Positions 8,120-15,872 of a stretch of DNA of 64,000 nt are shown in pieces. Numbering within the stretch: position 1 is the stretch's first letter; each line of letters begins with the position of its first letter. The notes under the pieces are model-generated. The model saw only the letters and a list, made by a program, of their open reading frames with translations. It was not told the DNA's origin and made no database searches. Position numbers and translations under genes: made by a program. Source of the stretch: Streptomyces sp. BK239 (GTDB taxonomy: Bacteria > Actinomycetota > Actinomycetes > Streptomycetales > Streptomycetaceae); NCBI RefSeq assembly GCF_004217285.1, contig NZ_SHKS01000004.1:512921-576920 (forward strand), read 5' to 3'.

Positions 8120-8261
8120 GCGGGTGCGTCCCTTCGAAAGGGCTTGCATGGTCGTATATGTGAATGACGTGCTGATTCATGAACGTCCTACGCGGGCACA
8201 GTGGGGTGGTGGGGGCCTGCGTAAGCGGATCGTCCACACTGCTGAACGGAACGTAGAGGGC

Positions 8262-8269
8262 AAGCGCTT
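8262..8269. promoter_or_regulatory. LacI-type palindrome upstream of the PL1 gene
   Basis: AAGCGCTT (8262-8269) is a perfect palindrome with the central GCGC typical of LacI-family operators. It lies about 143 bp upstream of the PL1 start in the divergent intergenic region (8120-8492). A function for the pectate lyase promoter is inferred from position only. Confidence 0.35.
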
Positions 8270-8340
8270 TCTAGTCAACGGTTTGCGCGGAACACGTTCA
8301 GTCGCCCCCTGTTCACGGTGCGGGGGGCCGAGAGGTGGCG

Positions 8341-8354
8341 TGGGAGCGCTTCCA
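8341..8354. promoter_or_regulatory. CebR-like operator upstream of the CBM2 esterase
   Basis: TGGGAGCGCTTCCA differs by one base from the 14-bp palindrome TGGGAGCGCTCCCA, which is the known site of CebR, the cellobiose-responsive LacI-family repressor of streptomycetes. It lies 139 bp upstream of the GTG of an esterase with a cellulose-binding module and between two divergent cell-wall-degrading transcription units. The match is seen directly; control by CebR is inference. Confidence 0.6.
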
Positions 8355-8492
8355 TGAGGGGCGTGCGCATGTCACCATGCGGGCGGACGCCCCTCCATCC
8401 GGTGCCGGACCCCGCGGTCCGTGCCCCGTCCGGGCGAACCACCCGCTGAGCCACCTTTCGCGCACTGAGCCGCCGTCAGAAAGGACCAGCAC

Positions 8493-9818
8493 GTGCACAC
8501 CCTCAACCCACCCTTACGAGCGCTGCGTTCGGCGCTCGCCGCGCTGGTGCTCCTGCTCACCGGCGCCCTCCTCACAGCCCCCACCGCCACCGCGAGCCCG
8601 CGGTCCGCGCAGACGCCCGTGCCGGCCGCCGCCCTCACCGAGGTCACCGGCTTCGGCGCCAACCCCAGCAACCTCCGGATGTACGTGTACGTGCCGGCCA
8701 ATGTGGCCGCGCGCCCCGCGGTCCTCGTCGCCGTCCACTACTGCACCGGCTCCGGACCCGCCATGTACTCCGGCACCGAGTACGCCCAACTCGCCGACCG
8801 GTACGGGTTCGTGGTCGTCTACCCGTCCGTCACCCGCAGCAGCAAGTGCTTCGACGTCTCCTCGCCCCAGGCCCTGCGGCGCGGCGGCGGCAGCGACCCC
8901 GTCGGCATCAAGTCCATGGTCGACTGGGTGGGCGCCCACTACTCCGCCGACCCCACGCGCGTGTACGTCACCGGCATCTCCTCCGGGGCGATGATGACCA
9001 ACGTCCTCCTCGGCGACTATCCCGACGTCTTCGCCGCAGGCGCGGCCTTCGCCGGCGTCCCCTTCGGATGCTTCGCGACCACCGACGGCTCCGAGTGGAA
9101 CAGCGCCTGCGCCCAGGGCACCGTGATCCGCACGCCGCAGCAGTGGGGCGATCTCGTCCGCGGCGCCTACCCCGGCTACACCGGGGCCCGGCCGCGCATG
9201 CAGCTGTGGCACGGCACCGAGGACGACGTGCTGCGCTATCCCAACTTCGGCGAGATGATCAAGCAGTGGACCAACGTGCGGGGCCTCTCCCAGACCCCGG
9301 CCGCCACCGACTCCCCGCAGTCCGGCTGGACCCGTACCCGCTACGGCGGCACCGGTGACCGCGCCGCCGTCGAGGCCGTCAGCCTCCGGGGCGTCGGACA
9401 CAACGTGTACGCCTGGGGCATGGGCACCCGAGTGATCACCTTCTTCGGCCTGGACGCCGGCGGCGGCCCCGGACCCGGCCCCGATCCCGAGCCCCCGGCC
9501 GGGCCCTGCAAGGTGACCGCGTCGACCAGCGCATGGAGCACCGGCCTGACCGCCTCGATCACCCTCACCAACACCGGGACCGCCACCGTCAGCGGCTGGC
9601 GGCTCGGGTTCACCCTGCCCGCAGGCCAGAGCATCACCGGCGGCTGGGGCGCCACGTACGCACCGGCCGCGGGAGCGGTGACCGCGACCAACGCGCCGTA
9701 CAACGGCACGCTCGCGCCGAACGCCAGCGTCACCATCGGATACCAGGCGAACCACACCGGTGACAGCGCCGCGCCGACCGCTTTCACCCTCAACGGAGCT
9801 GCCTGCACGACGATCTGA
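8493..9818 (+). CDS. Secreted CE1/PHB depolymerase-type esterase with C-terminal CBM2
   Basis: This 441-residue secreted protein has a signal peptide (about residues 1-35), an alpha/beta-hydrolase domain (about 45-325), a Gly/Pro linker (GGGPGPGPDPEPP) and a family 2 carbohydrate-binding module from Cys339 to the end. The nucleophile elbow is GISSG with Ser164. The acid is likely Asp244 or Asp245 (WHGTEDD) and the base His303 (GVGHNVY). The family includes acetylxylan and feruloyl esterases and PHB depolymerases; the cellulose/xylan-binding module favours a hemicellulose role. The GTG start follows AAAGGA. Codon 8 is TTA (8514-8516), so translation probably needs the bldA tRNA. A CebR-like box lies upstream. 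Confidence 0.9.
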   Translation: MHTLNPPLRALRSALAALVLLLTGALLTAPTATASPRSAQTPVPAAALTEVTGFGANPSNLRMYVYVPANVAARPAVLVAVHYCTGSGPAMYSGTEYAQLADRYGFVVVYPSVTRSSKCFDVSSPQALRRGGGSDPVGIKSMVDWVGAHYSADPTRVYVTGISSGAMMTNVLLGDYPDVFAAGAAFAGVPFGCFATTDGSEWNSACAQGTVIRTPQQWGDLVRGAYPGYTGARPRMQLWHGTEDDVLRYPNFGEMIKQWTNVRGLSQTPAATDSPQSGWTRTRYGGTGDRAAVEAVSLRGVGHNVYAWGMGTRVITFFGLDAGGGPGPGPDPEPPAGPCKVTASTSAWSTGLTASITLTNTGTATVSGWRLGFTLPAGQSITGGWGATYAPAAGAVTATNAPYNGTLAPNASVTIGYQANHTGDSAAPTAFTLNGAACTTI

Positions 9819-9833
9819 CGTCGCGTCCCTTCT

Positions 9834-9870
9834 GTGCGGCCCTCTTGTCACCATCGATCGGGGGCCGCAC
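9834..9870 (+). terminator. Possible terminator after the esterase gene
   Basis: Perfect 9-bp arms GTGCGGCCC (9834-9842) and GGGCCGCAC (9862-9870) enclose a 19-base loop, 15 bp after the stop. It is followed by a strictly alternating purine-pyrimidine stretch of 20 bases (9867-9886). Confidence 0.4.
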
Positions 9871-9984
9871 GCGTGCGCGTGCGCGCTCGTCGTGGGGCGG
9901 TGGAAAATGCCGGGCGGCCGATGAAGGCCGAGGGGTAGCGTCCCCCGGGTCCCGGGCGCCGGCCCGGCGGAAGGAGACCCGAGA

Positions 9985-10545
9985 ATGACGTCCGACGACG
10001 TGTTGAGGCTGTTCGCCGACGAGAAGAAGGTGCGCGCCTTCGCCGCCGTCGCCTTGGGCGCGCGCGGTACGGCCGAGGTCGCAGAGCGGGCCGGGCTGTC
10101 GGCCAAGGAGACCCTCGCCGCGCTGCGCCGGCTGCAGGACCGCGAGGTCGTCGTGTCGGACGACGGGGGACTGGCGGTCGCGTACGACCTCTTCCGCGAC
10201 CTCGCCCGGGAGACGGCCGTGAGCGGGGAGCCTCCGCGCGACCACGGCACCGGGGACGAGCGCGTCGAGGCGCTGCTGCGGACGTTCGTGCGCGACGGGC
10301 GGCTGGTGCGGCTGCCCGCGCAGTGGGAGCGCAAGAAGCTCGTGCTGCGCCATGTCGCCGAGCGCAGCTTCGAGGCGGGGCGGGAGTACTCCGAACGGGA
10401 GGTCGACGACCGGCTGCGCGCCTGGTGCCCCGAGGAGGGCATTGACCATGTGACCCTGCGCCGCCACCTCGTCGACCTGCATCACCTCGACCGCCAGGAC
10501 GGCGTCTACCGACGCTCACCGGAGGACACGGCGCTGCTCGCCTGA
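9985..10545 (+). CDS. DUF2087 domain protein with N-terminal helix-turn-helix
   Basis: The 186-residue protein starts MTSDDVLRLFADEKKVRAFAAVALG. The first 60 residues look like a degenerate winged helix of the ArsR type (TAEVAERAGLSAKETLAALRRLQDREVV). The C-terminal half is DUF2087: RTFVRDGRLVRLPAQWERKKLVLRHV, then FEAGREYSEREVDDRLRAW, DHVTLRRHLVDLHHLDR and GVYRRS at the end. Proteins of this kind are annotated as regulators, but their targets are not known. A GGAAGGAG stretch precedes the ATG by 8 bases. It stands alone, with a repeat-rich 400-bp gap downstream. Confidence 0.85.
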   Translation: MTSDDVLRLFADEKKVRAFAAVALGARGTAEVAERAGLSAKETLAALRRLQDREVVVSDDGGLAVAYDLFRDLARETAVSGEPPRDHGTGDERVEALLRTFVRDGRLVRLPAQWERKKLVLRHVAERSFEAGREYSEREVDDRLRAWCPEEGIDHVTLRRHLVDLHHLDRQDGVYRRSPEDTALLA

Positions 10546-10580
10546 GTGGCCGGTGCCCCCTGAGGCGGGGTCGCGCGGCC

Positions 10581-10656
10581 CGGCGTTGGGCGGGGGAGGT
10601 GTGCGCGGCTCGGCGTCGGCGGGTGCCGCCGCGCCCGCCCGTGCCGCCCTGGCGGC
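10581..10656. repeat. Imperfect direct repeat, copy 1, in a gene-free stretch
   Basis: About 76 bp beginning CGGCGTTGGGCGGGGGAGGT recurs at 10732-10806 with roughly 90 per cent identity. Shared blocks include GAGGTGTGCGCGGC, CGGCGTCGGC and CCGCCGCGCCCGCCCGTGCC. The whole stretch 10546-10947 is strongly G-rich on the plus strand and holds no gene I recognise; ORFs across it encode low-complexity Gly/Arg/Ala sequence. Confidence 0.75.
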
Positions 10657-10731
10657 ACGACTGCCTGCGATTGGCGGGTGTGGGTGGCGGGGTGATGGCG
10701 CGGGTTGCGGGGGACGGCGGGGTGTGCGGCC

Positions 10732-10806
10732 TGGCGTTGGCGCGGGGGAGGTGTGCGCGGCCCGGCGTCGGCGGTGCCGCCGCGCCCGCCCGTGCCGCCC
10801 TTGCGG
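10732..10806. repeat. Imperfect direct repeat, copy 2
   Basis: Second copy of the repeat at 10581-10656, about 151 bp further on. It differs by small insertions and deletions, so it would not keep a common reading frame, which argues against a coding repeat. Confidence 0.75.
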
Positions 10807-10947
10807 CCGCGGTTGACGGCTGAGTGCGCGGTTCGGCACCGGCGGGGTGTGCGGCCCGGCGGTGGCGCGGGGTGCGGGGTGAGCGGTCCAGCGGCCGGCG
10901 AGGTGTGGCCGCGCTCGCGCAAGCCACCTATGACTGGGCGCAGGGCG

Positions 10948-12291
10948 TCAGTGGTTCAGGTTGGTTGCTGCTGCTTTCAGTGCGGCCCAGTCCGGGAGTT
11001 TGACCACGCCTCGGCCCAGTGAGGCCCCGAGTTCAGCCTCGGCCCGTTCGATCGCCAGCCAGCCCGGCCACTCGACGGGCTCGGCGCCCTCGGCGCGCAG
11101 GGCGGCCAGCGGATCGCCCGGCAGCTCCCGCGCGACGAGGGCGGGGGCGTCCGCCAGCAGCGAGGTGACCGTCTCCTTCGCGCACGGCCGGTTCGTGCCG
11201 ATGACACCCGTCGGGCCCCGCTTGATCCAGCCCGCGACGTACTCGCCCCGGGACACCGTGCCCTCCCGCACCACACGTCCCGCGACATGCGGCACCGTGC
11301 CCCGCTCCACGTCGAACGGCAGCCCCTCCAAGGGCACCCCGCGATACCCCACCGACCGCAGCACCAACTGCGCCGCGACCTCCTCGTAGCGGCCCGTGCC
11401 CGTCACCCCGCCCCGCCCGTCCGGCGCGGTCCGCTCGAAGCGCACGGCGGCCACGCGGCCCGCTTCGGCGAGCAGTTCGACGGGCCGCAGGAAGAAGCGC
11501 AGGCGGATCCGGCGTCGTAGTCCCTTGGGCGGCACGGCGGCCCAACCGCGCAGGACCTCCACGTTGCGGCGTTGGGCGGCCGGCAGGGCGGACGCGTCGG
11601 CGCAGGCAGGATCGAGGGCGAGCTCCGCCTCGTCGACGACGACGTCGGTGTCCGCCAGCGAGCCCAGCTCGCGCAGCTCCTTGGTGGTGAAGCGGGCCTG
11701 GGACGGGCCGCGCCGCCCCACCATGTGGATCTCGGTCACCTCGCTCGCGGCGAGCGCGGTCAGCGCCGCCTGCGGCATGTCGGTGGGGCTCAGCTCCGCC
11801 GCCCCGCGCGCGAGGATGCGGGTGACGTCCACGGCCACGTTCCCCACGCCGACGACCACGGCCGAGCGCGCGCCCGTCAGGAAGCCGTCGGCTCCGGCGT
11901 CCGGGTGGGCGCTGTACCAGGACACGAACTCCGTCGCCGACCAGCTGCCGGGCAGGTCCTCGCCGGGGATGCCGAGCCGCCGGTCCGTCGCGGCGCCCAC
12001 GCAGTACACCACCGCGTGGTACAGCTCCCGCAGCCGCTCCACGGGCACTCCGCCGGCCCCGGCCCGCACCCCGCCGAGGAAGCGCACGCGCGCGTGCTCC
12101 AGCACCGTCCGCAGGTTCTGCTGGAGGGACTTGATCTTCTCGTGGTCCGGGGCGACCCCGTAGCGCACCAGCCCGTACGGGCACGGCAGCCGGTCCAGGA
12201 CGTCGACGAGGACCTCCTGGTCCATCTGTACGAGGCTCTGGGCGGTGTAGACACCACTCGGCCCGGAGCCGACGACGGCGACACGCAGCAC
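10948..12291 (-). CDS. Ferredoxin--NADP reductase (FprA-type) FAD oxidoreductase
   Basis: This 447-residue protein resembles mycobacterial FprA and adrenodoxin reductase, which pass electrons between NADPH and ferredoxin. It starts with a GTG at 12291, preceded by AAGGAGT. The FAD-binding motif lies at the N-terminus (VAVVGSGPSGVYTAQSL), followed by CPYGLVRYGVAPDHEKIKSL, the NADP Rossmann motif VVVGVGNVAVDVTRIL, and near the end GYVAGWIKRGPTGVIGTN-like sequence (read here as EYVAGWIKRGPTGVIG). Both nucleotide-binding motifs look intact. A partner ferredoxin or P450 is not visible nearby, so the physiological acceptor is unknown. Confidence 0.93.
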   Translation of the reverse strand: MLRVAVVGSGPSGVYTAQSLVQMDQEVLVDVLDRLPCPYGLVRYGVAPDHEKIKSLQQNLRTVLEHARVRFLGGVRAGAGGVPVERLRELYHAVVYCVGAATDRRLGIPGEDLPGSWSATEFVSWYSAHPDAGADGFLTGARSAVVVGVGNVAVDVTRILARGAAELSPTDMPQAALTALAASEVTEIHMVGRRGPSQARFTTKELRELGSLADTDVVVDEAELALDPACADASALPAAQRRNVEVLRGWAAVPPKGLRRRIRLRFFLRPVELLAEAGRVAAVRFERTAPDGRGGVTGTGRYEEVAAQLVLRSVGYRGVPLEGLPFDVERGTVPHVAGRVVREGTVSRGEYVAGWIKRGPTGVIGTNRPCAKETVTSLLADAPALVARELPGDPLAALRAEGAEPVEWPGWLAIERAEAELGASLGRGVVKLPDWAALKAAATNLNH

Positions 12292-12525
12292 GGCCGGACT
12301 CCTTACCCCGAGGGACGGAGGGATGCGCCGGCACTTCCAGCATCGCACCGCCGCGGCTCCCCTGACAGGGTGCCGCGACCGGCACGCGTGCGCACTCCCG
12401 CCCGCACGGAGAGTGATCGTATCGTTACGTCCCGTGCGACGGCGGACGGCCCCGTCCGGCCGCACCGCCCCCGCCGCCCCGCCGCCCCGAGCGCCGGCGA
12501 TGCCCGCCGGCCCGGGCCCCGCCGG

Positions 12526-13188
12526 TCACAGCATCGTGCGCATGCGGGAGATCTCCGAGGTCTGTTCGGCGACCACGTCGTCCGCCATCTCCTCGATGCG
12601 GATGTTGTTGCCCTGGGCCTTCACGTCCGCAGCCATGGTGAGCGCACCCTCGTGGTGGGTGATCATCAAGGCGAGGAACAGCTTGTCGAAGGCCTTGCCG
12701 TCGGCCGCGCGGAGCTGCTTCATCTGCGCCTCGGTCGCCATCCCGGGCATCGCGCCGTGATGGTGCGCGCTTCCCCCGTCGCCCGCCTCGCCCTCGCCGT
12801 TCGCCTCCGCCTTGCCGTACTTGCCGAGCCAGCTCTTCATGGCCGCGATCTCCGGCCCCTGCGCGGCCGTGATCCGGGCGGCGAGCGACTTGACCTTCGC
12901 CGACTCGGCCTGCTTCGGGGCGAGAGCGGTCATCTCCAGGGCCTGGGCGTGGTGCACGATCATCGTCTGGGCGAAGGAGACGTCGGCCGAGTTCGGGGTG
13001 TCGTCCTCCGCGCGGTGCGCCGCCGCTTCCCCGGGTGACAAAGTGCGGTTCGCCTCGCCCGGCTTGCCCGGCGCGATCACCGAAGGCCCGCTCGCCGCAC
13101 CGGACTTGTCGCCCGGTCCGGAGTCGCAACCGCCGAGGACGAGCACGAGCAGCGAGGCGGTGACGAGGGGCGCTCGACGTAAAAGCAC
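12526..13188 (-). CDS. DUF305 lipoprotein
   Basis: The 220-residue product begins with GTG at 13188 behind a strong AGGAGG. A short lipoprotein signal peptide ends in LGGC with Cys21 as the lipid-modified residue. The DUF305 domain carries its paired histidine motifs: FAQTMIVHHAQALEMT and, after a His-rich linker (GGSAHHHGAMPGM), FLALMITHHEGALTMA. These histidines and methionines suggest metal binding outside the membrane, although the role of DUF305 is unproven. Codon 3 is TTA (13180-13182), the rare codon read by the bldA tRNA. The gene is divergent from the LVIVD gene, which also has a TTA codon. Confidence 0.92.
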   Translation of the reverse strand: MLLRRAPLVTASLLVLVLGGCDSGPGDKSGAASGPSVIAPGKPGEANRTLSPGEAAAHRAEDDTPNSADVSFAQTMIVHHAQALEMTALAPKQAESAKVKSLAARITAAQGPEIAAMKSWLGKYGKAEANGEGEAGDGGSAHHHGAMPGMATEAQMKQLRAADGKAFDKLFLALMITHHEGALTMAADVKAQGNNIRIEEMADDVVAEQTSEISRMRTML

Positions 13189-13387
13189 AACAACCTCCTG
13201 GGTGGGGCCGGTTGACGACCCGGACGGACCTGGCGGGACCGTGGTGCGGTCTACCGGGAGTCTGGACCACGTTGATCGAAAACATTCATGACGAGTGCGT
13301 TGCCGCCTGTTGATCTGTGCATGATGAAGACGATACTTCGGAGGACCGTGAACCGTTCCCGAGCGAACGGCATCGAGGGAGGACGCA

Positions 13388-14890
13388 GTGACCCTGTTGA
13401 ACGAATCCCGAACGCGGCGCAGACGACTGGGAGTCGTCGCCGCCTGTGCCGGACTCATGGCCGCGCTGCTGACCGCGGCCCCGGCCGCGGCGACCCCGGA
13501 CCCGGGGGACGGCCCGGCCGTCGAACGCGAAGTGTCCCAGCGGGCGCAGGCGGAGGCCGCGGAGGCGATCGCCGCCGGCGAGATACCCGGCAAGGACGTG
13601 ATCGTCCACTCGGACAACATCGAGCACGTCGCGAACGTTCCCAAGGACGCCTTACCCGGCACCAACACCGACCTCGCCTTCCAGGGCAAGTACGCCTTCT
13701 CCGGCAACTACGACGGCTTCCGGATCTTCGACATCAGCAAGCCGAAGGCCCCGAAGACCGTCGCCCAGGTGCTCTGCCCGGGCTCGCAGAACGACATCTC
13801 CGTCTCCGGCGACCTGCTGTTCCTGTCCACCGACTCCTCGCGCAGCGACAGCAGTTGCAACAGCACCACCCAGCCCGCGACCGAGAAGTCCTCCTGGGAG
13901 GGCATCAAGGTCTTCGACATCAGCGACAAGCAGAACCCCAGGTACGTCGCCGCCGTCGAGACAGCCTGCGGCTCGCACACCCACACGCTGGTGCCCGAGC
14001 GCAAGAACGTCTACGTCTACGTCTCCTCGTACTCGCCGAACGCCGCCTACCCCGACTGCCAGCCCCCGCACGACGGCATCTCGGTCATCAAGGTGCCGCG
14101 CAAGGCGCCCGAGAAGGCCGCGGTCGTGGGGTTCCCCGTCCTCTTCCCCGGTGAGGGACCGGACGGCGGCGGCAACCCCGGCGGACCCACCAACCCGGGC
14201 GTCTCCAAGACGACCGGCTGCCACGACATCACCGTGCTGCAGGAGGAGGACCTCGCGGCCGGCGCCTGCATGGGCGACGGCATCCTGTTCTCCATCAAGA
14301 ACCCGGAGAAGCCCAAGGTGATCGACCGGGTCCAGGACAACGTGAACTTCGCGTTCTGGCACTCGGCGACCTTCAACCAGAAGGCGAACAAGGTCGTCTT
14401 CACCGACGAGCTGGGCGGCGGCGGCGCTGCCACCTGCACCGCCGAGATCGGCCCGAACCGCGGCGCCGACGGCATCTACGACATCGTCGGCAAGGGCGAC
14501 AAGCGCAAGCTCGTCTTCCGCAGCTACTTCAAGATCCCTCGGCACCAGGGTCCCACCGAGGTCTGCGTCGCCCACAACGCCTCGCTGATCCCGGTCGAGG
14601 GCAAGGACATCATGGTCCAGGCCTGGTACCAGGGCGGCGTCTCCGTCTGGGACTTCACCGACTCCGCCAGCCCGCAGGAGATCGCCTACTTCGAGCGCGG
14701 CCCGGTGGACACCGAGCGGCTGACCACGGCCGGCCCCTGGTCGGCGTACTACTACAACGGCTACATCTACTCGAACGACATCGCCAAGGGCTTCGACGTG
14801 CTGAAGATCGACGACAAGCGCACGAACCCGGCCAAGCGTGTGCACCTGCCCGAACTGAACGTCCAGACCCAGCCGGACTACTTCGACTGA
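13388..14890 (+). CDS. Secreted LVIVD-repeat beta-propeller protein
   Basis: The 500-residue protein starts with GTG behind GGAGGAC. It has a signal peptide ending near PAAA-TP and a long propeller-like domain with LVIVD-type strands: FSGNYDGFRIFDISKP, WEGIKVFDISDKQNPRYV, HDGISVIKVPRK and GGVSVWDFTDSASP. Several cysteines and His motifs (CGSHTHTLVP, CHDITVL, VCVAHNASLIP) could bind metal or form disulfides. The function of such secreted proteins is unknown. Codon 89 is TTA (13652-13654), so expression is probably developmentally delayed through bldA. It pairs head to head with the DUF305 lipoprotein, and its end overlaps the convergent TetR gene by 13 bp. Confidence 0.88.
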   Translation: MTLLNESRTRRRRLGVVAACAGLMAALLTAAPAAATPDPGDGPAVEREVSQRAQAEAAEAIAAGEIPGKDVIVHSDNIEHVANVPKDALPGTNTDLAFQGKYAFSGNYDGFRIFDISKPKAPKTVAQVLCPGSQNDISVSGDLLFLSTDSSRSDSSCNSTTQPATEKSSWEGIKVFDISDKQNPRYVAAVETACGSHTHTLVPERKNVYVYVSSYSPNAAYPDCQPPHDGISVIKVPRKAPEKAAVVGFPVLFPGEGPDGGGNPGGPTNPGVSKTTGCHDITVLQEEDLAAGACMGDGILFSIKNPEKPKVIDRVQDNVNFAFWHSATFNQKANKVVFTDELGGGGAATCTAEIGPNRGADGIYDIVGKGDKRKLVFRSYFKIPRHQGPTEVCVAHNASLIPVEGKDIMVQAWYQGGVSVWDFTDSASPQEIAYFERGPVDTERLTTAGPWSAYYYNGYIYSNDIAKGFDVLKIDDKRTNPAKRVHLPELNVQTQPDYFD

Positions 14891-15612
14891 TCCGCGGCCG
14901 GCTGAATCCCGGTGGTCCGAGCCTCGGCGGGGTGAACCCCGGCCGGCGGACTCCCGGCAGGCCGTCCCGTCGCGAAGAAGCGTGACAGGTCCGTCTCACA
15001 TGTCCCGCCGGGCGCCACGGTGTCCGGCGGGACCCCCTGTCCCCAGCCGAGCCGGTAACGCGTGAACAGCTCCGCGCGCACCGGCGGGAGCGGCATCCCC
15101 GCATCGGGCAGCACCATCGCGTAGACCGAGCCCATCAGCAGCGAACGCAGCACCGGGTAGTCGGTGTCGACGTCGCACGAGCCGTGCCGGGCCACCGTGT
15201 CCCGCAGCAGCTCCGCCAGCCGCCGCTGCTCCGGACACCGCACGAAGCCCTCCGCCTGGAGCAACCCCGCCATGTGCTGGCGCATCAGCACCGGCCGGTC
15301 CCGCGCCAGCCCCAGGATCGCGTCGATGGCCCGCGCCAGCCGCTCCCGGCCGTCCTCGGTACGCGGCTCCCGCTCCAGCGCCTCCTCCAGCGTGCGGTGC
15401 ATCAAGCGGTGCACGGCCGACTGGACCAACTGCCGCTTGCCGGGGAAGTAGTACGACACCAGGCCCCTGGCCGAGCCCGCCCGGTCCGCGATGTCGCCGA
15501 GCGTCGTCGCCTCGTACCCGCGTTCGCTCACCAACTCCACCGCCGCCTGCAGCAGTCGCTCCCGGGAACGCCGCCGCAATTCTTCATTGACCGAGGCGCT
15601 GCGCGGGGACAT
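14878..15612 (-). CDS. TetR-family transcriptional regulator
   Basis: The 244-residue regulator has a typical N-terminal TetR helix-turn-helix: ERLLQAAVELVSERGYEATTLGDIADRAGSARGLVSYYFPGKRQLV. The ligand domain follows (LARDRPVLMRQHMAGLL and so on). The C-terminal 40 residues are Pro/Ala-rich and likely disordered. The ATG at 15612 is preceded 20 bp away by a 13-bp palindrome, probably its own operator. Its stop codon lies inside the convergent LVIVD gene. Ligand and targets are unknown; autoregulation is the most likely minimum. Confidence 0.9.
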   Translation of the reverse strand: MSPRSASVNEELRRRSRERLLQAAVELVSERGYEATTLGDIADRAGSARGLVSYYFPGKRQLVQSAVHRLMHRTLEEALEREPRTEDGRERLARAIDAILGLARDRPVLMRQHMAGLLQAEGFVRCPEQRRLAELLRDTVARHGSCDVDTDYPVLRSLLMGSVYAMVLPDAGMPLPPVRAELFTRYRLGWGQGVPPDTVAPGGTCETDLSRFFATGRPAGSPPAGVHPAEARTTGIQPAADQSK

Positions 15613-15632
15613 CCTGGAACTCCTGCGTTGAC

Positions 15633-15645
15633 TGGCTGCCAGCCA
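15633..15645. promoter_or_regulatory. Palindrome just upstream of the TetR gene
   Basis: TGGCTG (15633-15638), a single C, then CAGCCA (15640-15645) form a perfect dyad 20 bp ahead of the TetR start codon. Its position suggests autoregulation. The remaining 230 bp up to the HAD gene end (15873) show nothing recognisable. Confidence 0.5.
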
Positions 15646-15872
15646 ACTATACTCAGGGACATCCCGGTGGGTTCCGCTCGGAGCCGTGCCGGGCTGCCGC
15701 CTGCTCTGGGCGACGCGGGGGATCGTCCAGAGTGGGCGCGTTTTCTCCCCGATAGTGGCCTGAGGCTCCTTCCGGTGCGGAGGGATTCCGGACGGCGGAG
15801 GGCTGCCGGGCAGGGTCCATGCACCGCGTGCGCGGTCCCCGCCCCCGCCGAGCCGGGCTCACCGCGACCGTC

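Noticed and set aside
8514-10442. A 642-codon leftward ORF spanning the esterase and DUF2087 genes
   Set aside because: It is antisense to two well supported genes and its translation is Arg/Ser/Gly-rich with no family resemblance. Long antisense ORFs are expected at this GC content.
10553-10816. Small plus-strand ORFs in the repeat-rich gap
   Set aside because: They encode Gly/Ala/Arg low-complexity sequence, lack ribosome sites, and the repeats change frame between copies.
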